The notes: generated by a model not told the origin, from the letters alone. Counted from the stretch's first letter, positions 52,790 through 62,452 are shown. The stretch is 64,000 bases of DNA from Pseudoflavonifractor sp050943825 (GCF_050943825.1 NZ_JBMNPX010000004.1:124001-188000); one strand, 5' to 3'. Numbers and translations are program-made.

Positions 52790-54325
52790 TTGAAACTCAA
52801 CCGCTCGTCCATGCTGTACGGCACGCTGGTCCTTACCCTCACCAGCCTTGTCTCCCAGGTGCTGGGGTTTGTATACCGAATTTTCCTCTCCCGCCTCATC
52901 GGAGCGGAGGTGATGGGCCTCTACCAGCTCATCATGCCGGTGTACTCGGTGATTATGTCCCTCACCGCCATCGGGCTGACGGTGGCGGTGTCCAACCTGT
53001 CGGCGGAATACCACGCCCTGGGCAATCCCAGGGCCATTGTCCAGCTGCTCCGGAAGGCCCTCACCGCCTTCCTGATTCTCTTCGCCCTGGTGGCGGGGGT
53101 GACCGTGCTGCTGTACGATCCCATCTCGGTCTACCTGCTGGGAGATGCCCGCACCCAGCTGGGCCTTCTTCTGCTGCTCCCCTGCATCCTTCTCACCGGC
53201 ATTGAGAACCTCCACAAGCACTACTTCTACGGCACGGGCAACATCCGTCCCCCCGCCGCCGTGGAGCTGACCGAGCAGTTTATCCGCACCGGTGCGGTGC
53301 TGGGCCTGCTGGTGCTGCTGCTGCCCCAGTACCCGGAGCGGGTGGTTGGCATCATTGTGGCGGGCATGTGCTGCTCGGAGCTGTTCTCCTCCATCACCCT
53401 GGTTATCCTCTTCCGGCGGCACATGGGCCGTCCCGCCGCCCTGCCCGGCCCCGGTGAAGAGCCCCGCCGCCTCACCCGGCGGATGGGTACCATCGCCCTT
53501 CCCATCGCCGCCACCGCCCTGCTGGGCAACCTGATGGGCTCCGCCAACGCCGTTCTCATCCCCCAGCGCTTGGTCCACGCGGGTATGGACGTGTCCGCCG
53601 CCATGAGCGCCTTCGGCGTGCTCTGCGGCATGACGGTACCCATGCTCTGCCTGCCCACCGCCTTTATCGGCGCGCTGGGTCTGATGCTGGTGCCCAAGCT
53701 GTCCCAGAGCGTGGCACTGGGCCGGATAGACGAGGTCCGCCGCCGGATCCACAAGTCCCTGCTGGCTACCTCGGTGCTCACCATGCCCGCTCTGGCCATT
53801 CTGGTGGTTCTGGGGCCTACCATCGGCGTCTTTCTCTTCCGGGAACCCACAGTGGGCGACTATATGGTCCCCCTGTCGGTCGGGGTACTGCTGTCCTGTT
53901 ATCAGTCCGTCCTCTCCGGAGCCCTCAACGGCATCGGCCGCCAGGCGGCCGCCGCCCGTACCTCCCTCATCTGCGGAGCGGTGCAGCTGGGATGCACCTG
54001 GGTATTTATGGGCCTGCCCGGTGTGGGGCTGGGGGGCTATGTGGCCGGGTTTGTGCTCAGCTCCGCTCTGGGCGTCCTCCTCAATTACCTGGAGATTGCC
54101 CGCCGCACAGCCCTGAAGCCCCGTCTCTTCCAGTGGTGCACCGCTCCCGTACTGGCCGCCCTGCTCATGGGCCTGGTCATCAATCTGCTCTTCCGTGTCC
54201 TGCGGGACGCGGGCATGGGCGGCGCGGCCGCCTGTCTGGCCTGTATCGCGTTCGGCGGTGTGCTCTACCTGGCCGCCCTCTCCGCCCAGGGCGTCCGCCC
54301 CTCCCAGCTGTTCCGGCTCAAATAA
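52790..54325 (+). CDS. SpoVB/MurJ-like polysaccharide flippase (MOP superfamily)
   Basis: 511 aa, about 14 membrane helices. Opens SSMLYGTLVLTLTSLVSQVLGFVYRIFLSRLIGAE, with GLYQLIMPVYSVIMSLTAIGL, the pattern of stage V sporulation protein B and related lipid-linked oligosaccharide flippases. The TTG start at 52790 has AGGAAGGGGGG 8 nt upstream. A cre/LacI-like AAAGCGTTTC lies at about 52723-52732. It could act in spore cortex or cell-wall precursor export; the paralogue family cannot be resolved from sequence alone. Confidence 0.87.
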   Translation: MKLNRSSMLYGTLVLTLTSLVSQVLGFVYRIFLSRLIGAEVMGLYQLIMPVYSVIMSLTAIGLTVAVSNLSAEYHALGNPRAIVQLLRKALTAFLILFALVAGVTVLLYDPISVYLLGDARTQLGLLLLLPCILLTGIENLHKHYFYGTGNIRPPAAVELTEQFIRTGAVLGLLVLLLPQYPERVVGIIVAGMCCSELFSSITLVILFRRHMGRPAALPGPGEEPRRLTRRMGTIALPIAATALLGNLMGSANAVLIPQRLVHAGMDVSAAMSAFGVLCGMTVPMLCLPTAFIGALGLMLVPKLSQSVALGRIDEVRRRIHKSLLATSVLTMPALAILVVLGPTIGVFLFREPTVGDYMVPLSVGVLLSCYQSVLSGALNGIGRQAAAARTSLICGAVQLGCTWVFMGLPGVGLGGYVAGFVLSSALGVLLNYLEIARRTALKPRLFQWCTAPVLAALLMGLVINLLFRVLRDAGMGGAAACLACIAFGGVLYLAALSAQGVRPSQLFRLK

Positions 54326-54351
54326 CGTTTTTCTGACAAATTTCCTCTCCC

Positions 54352-54381
54352 TTGCCCTCCCGGTGCTCTTTGTGCTATGAT
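54352..54381 (+). promoter_or_regulatory. Promoter of the amidase gene
   Basis: -35 TTGCCC (54352-54357), 18-bp spacer, -10 TATGAT (54376-54381), 39 nt before the ATG. Confidence 0.6.
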
Positions 54382-54419
54382 ATCTGTTAGCACGAACATA
54401 CCGCCGGGAGGCATGTACC

Positions 54420-55085
54420 ATGAACAGCACCATGCAGAAAACACCAAAATCCACTCGCGGCAGACTGCCCAGAGAGCTGCGGCTCCCCGCCATCCTGGCC
54501 GCCGTCATTGTGGGCCTTTTGATCATCCGGGCGGTGCTGGCCGTCCTGATGCCGGGTACCCCCAGTACCGCCGAGGCGCTTCCCGAGGATGTGCCGGACG
54601 CGCCGGAGTGGGTGGAGCGGCAGCTTCTGCCCATCAACGAGTACTCCCGCCCGGGGGAGAAGCTGACCGCCGTCAATGGTGTGGTGGTCCACTACACCGG
54701 CAACCCGGGCACCACCGCCCAGCAGAACCGGAGCTATTTCGCCGGTCTGGCCCAGAGCGGGGAGACCTTTGCCAGCAGCAATTTTGTCATCGGTCTGGAG
54801 GGCGAGATTCTGGAGTGTGTCCCGCTGGACGAGGTGGCCTATGCCTCCAGCCAGCGCAATTACGACACCCTGTCCATTGAGGTCTGCCACCCGGACGAGA
54901 CCGGGGAATTTACCCAGGCCTCCTATGACGCCCTGGTCAAGCTGGTCCAGTGGCTGGTGGACACCTACGATTTGGATCGTGACCAGATTCTCCGCCACTA
55001 CGACGTGACAGGTAAGGAGTGCCCCCGGTACTATGTCCAGCATCCCGAGGCCTGGGAGGCCTTTCTGGACGATTTGGAGTTTTAA
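54420..55085 (+). CDS. N-acetylmuramoyl-L-alanine amidase (amidase_2), membrane-anchored
   Basis: 221 aa. Basic N-terminus, one membrane helix (about 22-44), short linker, then an amidase_2/PGRP domain. Zinc ligands: His in GVVVHYTGNPGTT, His in ILRHYDVTGKECPRYY and Cys in the same motif; SSNFVIGLEGEILECVP and TLSIEVCHPDETGEF complete the fold. Cuts the bond between MurNAc and the peptide stem, outside the membrane. GGGAGG precedes ATG. Confidence 0.9.
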   Translation: MNSTMQKTPKSTRGRLPRELRLPAILAAVIVGLLIIRAVLAVLMPGTPSTAEALPEDVPDAPEWVERQLLPINEYSRPGEKLTAVNGVVVHYTGNPGTTAQQNRSYFAGLAQSGETFASSNFVIGLEGEILECVPLDEVAYASSQRNYDTLSIEVCHPDETGEFTQASYDALVKLVQWLVDTYDLDRDQILRHYDVTGKECPRYYVQHPEAWEAFLDDLEF

Positions 55086-55090
55086 ATGCA

Positions 55091-55128
55091 AGCGGCCTGC
55101 CGGAAATTCCCGGCAGGCCGCTGTTTTT
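55091..55128 (+). terminator. Terminator of the amidase gene
   Basis: 13-bp perfect arms (55091-55103, 55110-55122), 6-nt loop, then TTTTT. Confidence 0.9.
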
Positions 55129-55130
55129 CT

Positions 55131-56006
55131 TTATAGTGATTCTCTTGTCACTGTGGGCAGAGCTCCGCCGCTGGTGAGCAATCCCAGCAGTCCCTCAAAC
55201 TCCACACCCTCCAGGGGCGGTGTGGCCAGGGCCAGGGTACGGCTGACGCACTGCTGCACAAAGGCCGCCGCATCCGCCGCCGCCTGTCCCAGAGACTCCT
55301 CCCGCAGGAGCCCGCCCAGCAGCACCGCCGCGAACAGGTCCCCTGTGCCGGGAAAGCTGCCCTGCTCCCGGCAGGTCAGCGCCAGTTCCATCCGACCAGT
55401 GGCATGGTCCAGGCTGGCCGCCCCCACCTGCTCCTCTCCAGCGGATACACCGGTGAGCACCACAGACCGCCGACCCTCCAGCGAGAGCCGCTCCAGCCAG
55501 CTGCGGACGGTGTCCCGGTCCGGCCGGGCCTGATACGGCTCCCCCAGCAGCATGGCCGCCTCAGTCAGATTAGGGGTAATCACATCCGCCTGAGCGGCCA
55601 GCTCCCCCATTCGTGCGCACAGTGCAGGCGTACAGGTCCGGTATGCCCGGCCGTGGTCCCCCATCACCGGGTCCACCAGCACCAGGGTCTTTTCCCGCCG
55701 GAACCGGCAGATGGCAGTCTGGAGCAGGCCAATCTGCCGCTCCGAGCCCAGAAAGCCGCTGTATACCGCGTCAGGCGTCACACCCAGCTCTCCCCAGTGG
55801 GCCGCCACCTGTCCCATCTGGTCGGTCAGGTCCAGGAAAACCGCATGCTCTGACGCTGGAAACGCCGTATGGGCTGAGAGATAGGCCGTCAGCATGGGGT
55901 TGCACTGGCATCCCATGGCGGCAAGCACCGGGAGTATCACTGTCAGAGAACACCGGCCTACACCGGACATATCGTGGACCGCCGCGACCCTGGGCGCACG
56001 TTTCAT
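55131..56006 (-). CDS. pdxY: Pyridoxal/pyridoxamine kinase
   Basis: 291 aa ribokinase-superfamily vitamin B6 kinase. Features: VAAVHDMSGVGRCSLTVILP (substrate loop), VDPVMGDHGRAYRTCTP, DVITPNLTEAAMLLGEP and GTGDLFAAVLLGGLL with the catalytic Asp. ATG 56006 (MKRAPRV) has GTGAGG/AAGGA upstream and the homologous core starts there; the in-frame ATG at 56042 is possible but adds residues without homology. A strong promoter lies upstream. PdxK/ThiD-like substrate variants cannot be excluded. Confidence 0.88.
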   Translation of the reverse strand: MKRAPRVAAVHDMSGVGRCSLTVILPVLAAMGCQCNPMLTAYLSAHTAFPASEHAVFLDLTDQMGQVAAHWGELGVTPDAVYSGFLGSERQIGLLQTAICRFRREKTLVLVDPVMGDHGRAYRTCTPALCARMGELAAQADVITPNLTEAAMLLGEPYQARPDRDTVRSWLERLSLEGRRSVVLTGVSAGEEQVGAASLDHATGRMELALTCREQGSFPGTGDLFAAVLLGGLLREESLGQAAADAAAFVQQCVSRTLALATPPLEGVEFEGLLGLLTSGGALPTVTRESL

Positions 56007-56050
56007 ATGCCTCACATCCTTGGCAGATTCTCGCATTTTCATTGACCACT

Positions 56051-56079
56051 ATTATAATGGCTTTTCCGCCCCGGTTCAA
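56051..56079 (-). promoter_or_regulatory. Promoter of the pyridoxal kinase gene
   Basis: Minus strand: -35 TTGAAC (56074-56079), 17-bp spacer, -10 TATAAT (56051-56056). It abuts the tRNA promoter on the other strand. Confidence 0.8.
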
Positions 56080-56108
56080 TTGACAATTTTGCCGCTCAAT
56101 GCTAAAAT
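56080..56108 (+). promoter_or_regulatory. Promoter of tRNA-Leu
   Basis: Perfect -35 TTGACA (56080-56085), 17-bp spacer, -10 TAAAAT (56103-56108), about 50 nt before the tRNA. Confidence 0.85.
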
Positions 56109-56160
56109 ACCTCCAGTTCCTTTGTCTCTTTCCCTGGATGGCAGTTGAGAAATTGAATAT

Positions 56161-56242
<82 letters not shown>

Positions 56243-56243
<1 letters not shown>

Positions 56244-56283
56244 GCTGGCCGCAAGCGATATATCGCTTGCGGCCAGCTTTTTT
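56243..56283 (+). terminator. Terminator of tRNA-Leu
   Basis: 36-bp perfect palindrome (56243-56278) directly after CCA, followed by T6. Confidence 0.92.
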
Positions 56284-56329
56284 ATTTCACTGCAAAGGGT
56301 GTCGCCCACTCATTTTGATGCTGTCACGT

Positions 56330-57424
56330 CTATCTGGAGGCGGAATGCCCTGCCGGAAGGACAATCAGCTCTGTGGAGGTCTCATTGAGAGATTCCACCC
56401 CCTGGGGACCCACATAGACCAGGTCTTCAATGCGCAGTCCCAGTCGGCCCGGGAAGTATACCCCCGGCTCCACCGACATCACCAGGCCCTCCTCCACCAC
56501 CGCTCTGCTGTCCTCACGGAAGCGGGGATTCTCATGGCCCTCCAGCCCGATGCTGTGTCCCAGTCCGTGACAGAAGGCCGGCCCGCAACCGCCCGCTGTG
56601 ATGACCTGCCGGGCCGCTCCGTCCACCTCCGCACATGGGATACCGGGTACGATTGCGACGGTGGCGGCGTTCTTCGCGGATAGAACCAGCTGATAGAGGG
56701 CACGCATTTCGTCGTCAGGCTCTCCCACAGCCACTGTGCGGGTCATATCGGCGTAGTACCCTTCCACCACTGCTCCAAAGTCCATGGTGACAAACTCACC
56801 GCACCGGATGGGCCGGTCCCCCGCCATGCCGTGGGGCCGGGAACCATTGGGACCGGCCAGCAGCAGGTCGGTATGGGCCGACTCCACATCGGGCTCCTGC
56901 CTGCACAGGCGGTAGAGCTCCAGGGCCAGCTCCTTCTCCGTCCGCCCGGGCCGGATGAAATCCAGCAGATTCAGATAGGCCCGCTCGGAGGCGTGCTGGG
57001 CCTTTCGGATGAGGGCCACCTCCTCCGGACTTTTATGGCGGCGCTGGCGGAGAATTACCTCCTGAAGGGCCCCGTCCGAGGTCAGCGTACAGCCGGGCAG
57101 CCGGGCGCAAAGTGCTTCAAACCCGGACAGCGTCACATAACCGCTCTCCACCCCTGCCGTCCGCACGCCCAGCCGTGCCATCAGGGCGGGGAGCTCCCGT
57201 CCCATCTCCTCCGTGGGCAGAATGGTGATATCAGACTCCAGAGCGCCCGCCGCCTCCCGGTAACGTCCGTCTACAAACAGGAATGCGTCGGTGCGAGTCA
57301 CCACCAATGTGCCCGCCGTGGACTCCAGGCCCAGGTAATAGCGTCGATTCACCCCGGATGTGATGATGGCGGCGTCCAGATGGCCCGGGAGCTCCGCCAT
57401 GAGGGTGCTGAGACGTTGATTCAT
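56330..57424 (-). CDS. M24-family Xaa-Pro dipeptidase/aminopeptidase
   Basis: 364 aa, PepP/PepQ-like. Creatinase N-domain about 1-125, metallopeptidase domain with all five ligands: Asp in FVTMDFGAV, Asp in YADMTRTVAV, His in HGLGHSIGLEGHENP, Glu in MSVEPGVYFPG, Glu in LRIEDLVYV. Cleaves peptides with proline at position 2, in the cytoplasm. First of several minus-strand peptide-use genes here (PepD follows). RBS-like GGAAAGGAG upstream of ATG. Confidence 0.92.
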   Translation of the reverse strand: MNQRLSTLMAELPGHLDAAIITSGVNRRYYLGLESTAGTLVVTRTDAFLFVDGRYREAAGALESDITILPTEEMGRELPALMARLGVRTAGVESGYVTLSGFEALCARLPGCTLTSDGALQEVILRQRRHKSPEEVALIRKAQHASERAYLNLLDFIRPGRTEKELALELYRLCRQEPDVESAHTDLLLAGPNGSRPHGMAGDRPIRCGEFVTMDFGAVVEGYYADMTRTVAVGEPDDEMRALYQLVLSAKNAATVAIVPGIPCAEVDGAARQVITAGGCGPAFCHGLGHSIGLEGHENPRFREDSRAVVEEGLVMSVEPGVYFPGRLGLRIEDLVYVGPQGVESLNETSTELIVLPAGHSASR

Positions 57425-57445
57425 ATGCTTACACAGCTCCTTTCC

Positions 57446-57490
57446 AAAAAGCAGAACCGGCGGGGCATCCCTCCCGGGATGTCCCGCCGG
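57446..57490 (-). terminator. Terminator of the DUF819 gene
   Basis: GC-rich hairpin over 57457-57490 followed on the minus strand by TTCTGCTTTTTGG. Confidence 0.75.
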
Positions 57491-57502
57491 CTGGGACCAG
57501 CG

Positions 57503-58657
57503 TCAAATCATACGCAGAATCTGCGCAACCGCGAGGCCGACAAAGGTGCCGATCACGCAGCCCAGGGTACCCATCAGCACGCCGATGGAGACGAAGGACT
57601 TGCCGTAAGTGGCTGCCACGATGGGCGCAGAGGAGGGACCGCCGATGTTGGCGATGGAGGCCACGCCGCAGGAGTGGAGGTCCAGGTGGGAGAGTTTGGC
57701 CAGAGGCAGCATGAGAACCGCGTGGATGACCAGAATCAGCGCGCCGGCAAGGATATAGAGCCAGGCGTCTGCAATCTGGAGGATATTGATCTCGGTGGCC
57801 AGGAGGGTGAGGGTGAGCATCAGCATGACCTCGGAGATGACGTCCACTGCGGGCAGGTCGCCCAGCTTCGTCATGCCCAGAGCCAGGCCCACCACGGAGA
57901 TAAAGATGTACTCCCAGACGCTGGCGTCGATAAAGCCCAGGTTGGGGGCGATATTGGCCAGCAGGCGGCAGATGTACACAGCCACCAGGCTGATGCCCAG
58001 CACCACCAGCACATTCAGGTGGTCAAAGGGCTTCTTTTCCGCTGTATCGCCGTCCAGCTTTTTGGAGATGTCCTCGATGGCGGAGACATCAGCCTTGGCC
58101 CACTTGTTGAAGCGGGGCGCCAGACTGCCGATGGCCACCAGAATCAGGATCCAGAAGGAGTAGTTGATGTTGATCATCAGGATGACGTTGGAGAGGATGT
58201 CGCCCTCCACACCCAGGGAGCTGCTCACCGCCAGGAAGTTCTGGATGCCGCCCACCCAGGAGGCACACACCGCGCCGAAGGCGTCGGCAGGGTGGTTGAG
58301 CGCCCCGCCGAAGATGGCGTAGGACACCACAAAGCCCACGCAGATGGTAAAGGTGGCGGCCAGGAATGTAAAGAGCAGCTTGGGGCCCATTCTGAGGATT
58401 TTCTTGATGTTGCAGGTGATGCACATGAGGAACACCATGGCGGGAACCATGTTGTTGACCAGGGCGGTCTTGACCGCCTTAATCTCCTCTGTCATGGTCC
58501 ACATCCCGAAGGTGTAGAGGAGCATGGTACCCACATAGATGATGAGAATGGGCGGGAAGAATTTATAGAGCTTCAGGGGGAATTTCTTTGCCAGATACAG
58601 GACAAGCGCAGTAAACGCGACAATAAATGCAAGGAATCCAATGCCAGTTGTGATCAT
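57503..58657 (-). CDS. DUF819 family membrane protein (YjcL-like)
   Basis: 384 aa, about ten hydrophobic helices in two similar halves with a central hydrophilic loop (about 190-215). Family marks: FGAVCASWVGGIQNFLAVSSSLG, MININYSFWILIL and ASIANIGGPSSAPIVAATYGKSFVSIGVLMG. DUF819 proteins are suspected amino-acid or organic-acid transporters. Its place between an M24 peptidase and the PepD gene suggests transport of a peptide-derived compound, by context only. Confidence 0.88.
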   Translation of the reverse strand: MITTGIGFLAFIVAFTALVLYLAKKFPLKLYKFFPPILIIYVGTMLLYTFGMWTMTEEIKAVKTALVNNMVPAMVFLMCITCNIKKILRMGPKLLFTFLAATFTICVGFVVSYAIFGGALNHPADAFGAVCASWVGGIQNFLAVSSSLGVEGDILSNVILMININYSFWILILVAIGSLAPRFNKWAKADVSAIEDISKKLDGDTAEKKPFDHLNVLVVLGISLVAVYICRLLANIAPNLGFIDASVWEYIFISVVGLALGMTKLGDLPAVDVISEVMLMLTLTLLATEINILQIADAWLYILAGALILVIHAVLMLPLAKLSHLDLHSCGVASIANIGGPSSAPIVAATYGKSFVSIGVLMGTLGCVIGTFVGLAVAQILRMI

Positions 58658-58693
58658 GTTTGCAACTCCTATCTGTTTCCGCTGCGTCCGGCG

Positions 58694-60133
58694 CTATCCG
58701 CCAAGGCGCGCAAGGAGGTCGGTGAGAACCCGATAGTTCACTTCCACCGATGGGATACGGACGTTTTCGCCCGGACTGTGAGGGCTGTTGATTTCCGGCG
58801 CAAAGGAGATGGCGTCCATTTCGCCCAGCTTCTCCATGAGCAGGCCGCATTCCAGACCGCCGTGCAGGGTCATAAAGGTTGGCTCCCTGATTCCCCAGGC
58901 CCGATAGCACTCCATCGCCAGCTCACGCACCCTGGAGCGGGGGCGGAAGGTCCAGCCGGGATAGAAGTCATGCTCCTCCACTCCGGCGCCGCACAGCGCT
59001 GAAAGGGCCTCGTAGCGCGGGATGAGGAGCTGTCTCAGGTGGGAGGGAAGGCTGCTGCGAACGCTGCTGTGGAATGTTATCTCATGACTGTCGGAGGACA
59101 CCGCTTCCAGGTTGGCAGAGGTGGCCACATTCCCCAGCGCCTGGTCCATGGCCTGGACGCCGCAGGGGAGCAGCGTCAGCAGATCCACAAGCCTGCTCTG
59201 GGTGGCCCTGTCATAGACCTGGTCCACAGGCCTGTCCGGCTCTGCGGACACCCGGACGCCGGGGTCGGCATCCCTGAATTCCGTGCGCAGGAGCTCCTGC
59301 CACCAGGCACAACGGCGGGCGAGGGCCTCCCCGTCAGGGCAGGCGGCCAGCGCCTGGGCCTCCCTGGGGATTACGTTCTCCTTGGTGCCGCCGGAAATGC
59401 GGCACAGGCGGACCGACTGCCCCAGATCCCGGAGGATGCGGCCCAGCAGCTGGTTGGCGTTTGCCCGCCCCAGATGGATCTCCGCCCCGGAATGGCCGCC
59501 CTTGAGCCCGCTGACCGTGATGCGCCAGCCGGGCGCGGCGTCTATGTGCTCCCAGACAATGGGCAGGCGCTGGGTCATCCGCCCGCCTCCGGCGCACCCG
59601 GCCACAAAGACGCCCTCCCAGCCGGTATCCAGGTTGATCAGCGTCCTGCTCCGGAACTGGAAGCGGTCCTTTTCCAGCGCCTTGGCCCCCAGCATGCCCA
59701 CCTCCTCCTGGGTGGTGATGAGGCACTCCAGGGCCGGATGTTTCAGGGCTGTATCCGTAAGAACGGCCAGCATCATGGCCATCCCGATGCCGTTGTCCGC
59801 GCCCAGGGTGGTGCCTTCTGCACGGAGGTACTCGCCCTCCAGCCGAAGGCGAATGGGGTCTTTGGTAAAGTCGTGGTCCACGCCGCTGTCCTTCTCACAG
59901 ACCATGTCCATATGCCCCTGGAGCATCACTGCCGGGGCGGATTCGCAGCCGGGTGAGGCGGGCTTGCGGATCAGGACGTTCAGCGCGGCATCCCGTACGG
60001 CCTCCAGGCCGTGGGCACGGGCAAACTCCATCAGCCAGTCGGAGATGCCCTGTTCATTTCCAGAGCCTCGCGGGACCTGGGAGATGGCTTGAAAGTATTG
60101 AAGCACCGGATGGTCGAAGGACAGCTGTCCCAT
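58694..60133 (-). CDS. pepD: Aminoacyl-histidine dipeptidase (PepD, M20C)
   Basis: 479 aa. Di-zinc peptidase cutting Xaa-His dipeptides such as carnosine. Metal ligands visible in MLQGHMDMVCEKD (His/Asp), LGADNGIGMAM (bridging Asp), TTQEEVGMLGA (catalytic Glu pair) and LINLDTGWEG; the lid domain has GGHSGAEIHLGRANAN. C-terminal TLHGGLECGLLMEKL supplies the last His/Glu. GTG 60142 overlaps the GGAG, so ATG 60133, 8 nt from it, is the start. Confidence 0.93.
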   Translation of the reverse strand: MGQLSFDHPVLQYFQAISQVPRGSGNEQGISDWLMEFARAHGLEAVRDAALNVLIRKPASPGCESAPAVMLQGHMDMVCEKDSGVDHDFTKDPIRLRLEGEYLRAEGTTLGADNGIGMAMMLAVLTDTALKHPALECLITTQEEVGMLGAKALEKDRFQFRSRTLINLDTGWEGVFVAGCAGGGRMTQRLPIVWEHIDAAPGWRITVSGLKGGHSGAEIHLGRANANQLLGRILRDLGQSVRLCRISGGTKENVIPREAQALAACPDGEALARRCAWWQELLRTEFRDADPGVRVSAEPDRPVDQVYDRATQSRLVDLLTLLPCGVQAMDQALGNVATSANLEAVSSDSHEITFHSSVRSSLPSHLRQLLIPRYEALSALCGAGVEEHDFYPGWTFRPRSRVRELAMECYRAWGIREPTFMTLHGGLECGLLMEKLGEMDAISFAPEINSPHSPGENVRIPSVEVNYRVLTDLLARLGG

Positions 60134-60185
60134 AGCATCCACTCCTTTGCGGGGTTGTTTGATTGACGGGGCGGCTCTCTCCGGC

Positions 60186-61886
60186 TCAGTTGAAGTTGTA
60201 CGCCGTTACGATGGGTTCCCGCCCTGTGGTCACGTCGTTGAAATACTCGTAGTTGCAGATGCCCAGGAAGGACCCCGAGATGTTGTACACATTCCGGTAC
60301 CCGTTCCCCTGCAGCTCACACAGCGCATAATAGCTCCGCTGGGAGGTGCGGCAGTGGAGATAGACCGGCCTGTCCCGCGGAATCTCCTCCATCCGCTCCC
60401 GCAGCTGGCTCAGAGGGATGTTGATCGCCGTCTTCAGGTGGCCCTGCTGGTACTCCTCCGCCTCCCGCACGTCCACAATGCAGGCGCCCGACTCCACCAG
60501 CTCACGCACGCCACCCAGACGGACCTGGCGCACTCTGTTGTAGAGCAGGTTCAGCCCCACAAGGGCGGCCTGGTTCACCACGTCCTTGGCTGTGCCGTAT
60601 ACGGGGGCGTAGCACAGTTCCAGCTCTTTCAGGTCCTCCAGCGTGCCGCCTATGGTAATCATGGCCGCAATCACGTCAATGCGGCGGACCACGTCTCCCC
60701 TGCCAATGGCCTGGGCACCCAGGATGCGCCCGGTGGGCACCTCGAAGAGCAGCTTGAAGGCCATATAGTGGCAGTCGGGCATAATGCTCACCTTGTCAAA
60801 CGGCAGGACCAGCGCCGCGTCATAGGGGATGCCGGCCTTGAGAATGGCCTTCTCATTCATACCCGTCACAGCGGCGTTCTGCTCAAACACCCGGATGCAG
60901 GAGGAGCCAATATACCCCTTGTTGTTATGGGTCATGCCGCAGATATGGTCCGCCGCCGCCCGGGCCTGGCGCTGGGCAGGACCGGCGAGGGCCAGACCGC
61001 CGTAGCAGCGGCCCAGACGGTTGAAGGATTCCACGGCATCTCCCACGGCATAGATGTCCGGATCGCTGGTCTGATAATTGTGGTTGACCCGGATGCTGCC
61101 CCGTCCGCCCAGCTCCAGCCCCGCCTGGGCGGCCAGAGCGCTTTCGGGCGCCACCCCGATGGAGAGGATGACAACGTCCGCAGGCACCTCAAAGGGTACG
61201 CCGTCCCGCACGGCGGTAACGGCTTTTGGGGAAATGGCGGTGACCATGCTGGAGAGGTACAGCTGAATTCCCTGCTCCAGGAGCTCCCGGTGGAGGAACT
61301 GGGCCATGTCGTAGTCAAAGGGCGCCATGACCTGGTCAAGACCCTCTACAATGCTCACCTGCTTGCCCAGCAGCCTCAGGTTTTCCGCCACCTCCAGCCC
61401 CACAAAGCCCGCTCCGGCCACAACAATATTCTCCGCGCCCGTCCTGTCGATGTAGTCCTTTACGGCGCAGATATCCGTGACGTTGCGGATGGTAAAGACA
61501 TTCTCTCCGCCGCTTCCGGCGATACTCTTGGGAACAATAGGGGAGGCGCCCGGCGCCAGGATGAGCTTGTCATAGTGCTCGGTATATCTGCGTCCGGAGG
61601 GAGACTCCTGCACCACAACCGCCTTTTCCTCCCGCTGGATCTCAACCACCGCGCTCTCAGTGCGGACGTCGATGTTGTGCCGTTCCCGGAAGTCCTCCGG
61701 TGTCATCATGATCAGGTCTTCGCTGTCTTCCACCGCCCCGCCCAGGTAATAGGGCAGCGCGCAGTTTGAGAAGGAGACGTGCCGACCGCGCTCAAACACG
61801 ACGATCTCCGCCTGGGCGTCAAGCCGGCGGATACGCGCCGCCGCGGATGCTCCGCCGGCAACGCCTCCCACAATTACAACTTTCAT
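60186..61886 (-). CDS. CoA-disulfide reductase-type flavoprotein with C-terminal rhodanese domain
   Basis: 566 aa. FAD- and NAD(P)-binding halves: MKVVIVGGVAGGASAAARIRR, then NIVVAGAGFVGLEVAENL near residue 152, and DIYAVGDAVE near 280. The redox Cys lies in SFSNCALPYYLGG (about residue 43). Dimerisation domain about 325-445, then rhodanese about 455-550 with its own Cys in YLHCRTSQRSYYA. Such enzymes reduce CoA disulfides, polysulfide or persulfides. ATG 61886 starts the Rossmann fold; upstream in-frame codons have no homology. Confidence 0.92.
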   Translation of the reverse strand: MKVVIVGGVAGGASAAARIRRLDAQAEIVVFERGRHVSFSNCALPYYLGGAVEDSEDLIMMTPEDFRERHNIDVRTESAVVEIQREEKAVVVQESPSGRRYTEHYDKLILAPGASPIVPKSIAGSGGENVFTIRNVTDICAVKDYIDRTGAENIVVAGAGFVGLEVAENLRLLGKQVSIVEGLDQVMAPFDYDMAQFLHRELLEQGIQLYLSSMVTAISPKAVTAVRDGVPFEVPADVVILSIGVAPESALAAQAGLELGGRGSIRVNHNYQTSDPDIYAVGDAVESFNRLGRCYGGLALAGPAQRQARAAADHICGMTHNNKGYIGSSCIRVFEQNAAVTGMNEKAILKAGIPYDAALVLPFDKVSIMPDCHYMAFKLLFEVPTGRILGAQAIGRGDVVRRIDVIAAMITIGGTLEDLKELELCYAPVYGTAKDVVNQAALVGLNLLYNRVRQVRLGGVRELVESGACIVDVREAEEYQQGHLKTAINIPLSQLRERMEEIPRDRPVYLHCRTSQRSYYALCELQGNGYRNVYNISGSFLGICNYEYFNDVTTGREPIVTAYNFN

Positions 61887-61912
61887 GCTGTTTTCCCCTT
61901 TTCCGCTGTGCG

Positions 61913-62452
61913 TCATTCGTCTTCAAAGGGCTTGGGGTCATTTTCAATATCGGCCTCAGTGACGTTCTTCAGCAGCTCATCCGCGTCAAACACCACGCCG
62001 GCGATGATCTTCGCGCCCTCCACAACGGTGCGGTGGCACAGGCAATCCTCGTCAACCCCTTCGCGCTCCTCCATGGCCTGGATATCCCGGCAGTGGAGGC
62101 AGGTGATCTTCTCCATAAAACGGCTGTGAAGGGTGCGGATGAGGTAGTTGTTGGGCCAGGGCTCCTGGAAGGGCGCAACGCGGGCAAAGATGACGGAGAG
62201 GATCATGCAGCCGGCCTCCATCACGCCGCAGCGCTCTCCCATTCCGCCGCCGCCGCCCATGAAGCCGGACGCGGCGCGGATCACTTCCTCGGACAGGTGC
62301 AGGCCGAGGGCATCGGAGCAGGCACGGATGGTGGCCTCAGGGCAGTGAAAGCCCAGCTCCTGGTAGTAGTGGATGGCCAGCTCACCGGTGCGCGCAAGCA
62401 GCGCCTCCCGGGCGGCCTCTTTTTTACTGACAGCAGCGGGTGTGTTTTCCAT
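61913..62452 (-). CDS. C_GCAxxG_C_C family cysteine-rich redox protein
   Basis: 179 aa. Matches the C_GCAxxG_C_C family pattern in a variant form: FHCPEATIRACSDALGL, ASGFMGGGGGMGERCGVMEAGCMIL, with a late cysteine pair ITCLHCRDI and DCLCHR. These proteins may carry a metal or iron-sulfur centre and are common in anaerobes; reaction unknown. It lies between CoA-disulfide reductase and a PrpD-family gene on the same strand and probably shares their transcript. Confidence 0.8.
   Translation of the reverse strand: MENTPAAVSKKEAAREALLARTGELAIHYYQELGFHCPEATIRACSDALGLHLSEEVIRAASGFMGGGGGMGERCGVMEAGCMILSVIFARVAPFQEPWPNNYLIRTLHSRFMEKITCLHCRDIQAMEEREGVDEDCLCHRTVVEGAKIIAGVVFDADELLKNVTEADIENDPKPFEDE

Noticed and set aside
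52769..54676. A 635-codon minus-strand frame opposite the flippase gene
   Set aside because: Antisense shadow; Gly/Gln/His-rich, no domain.
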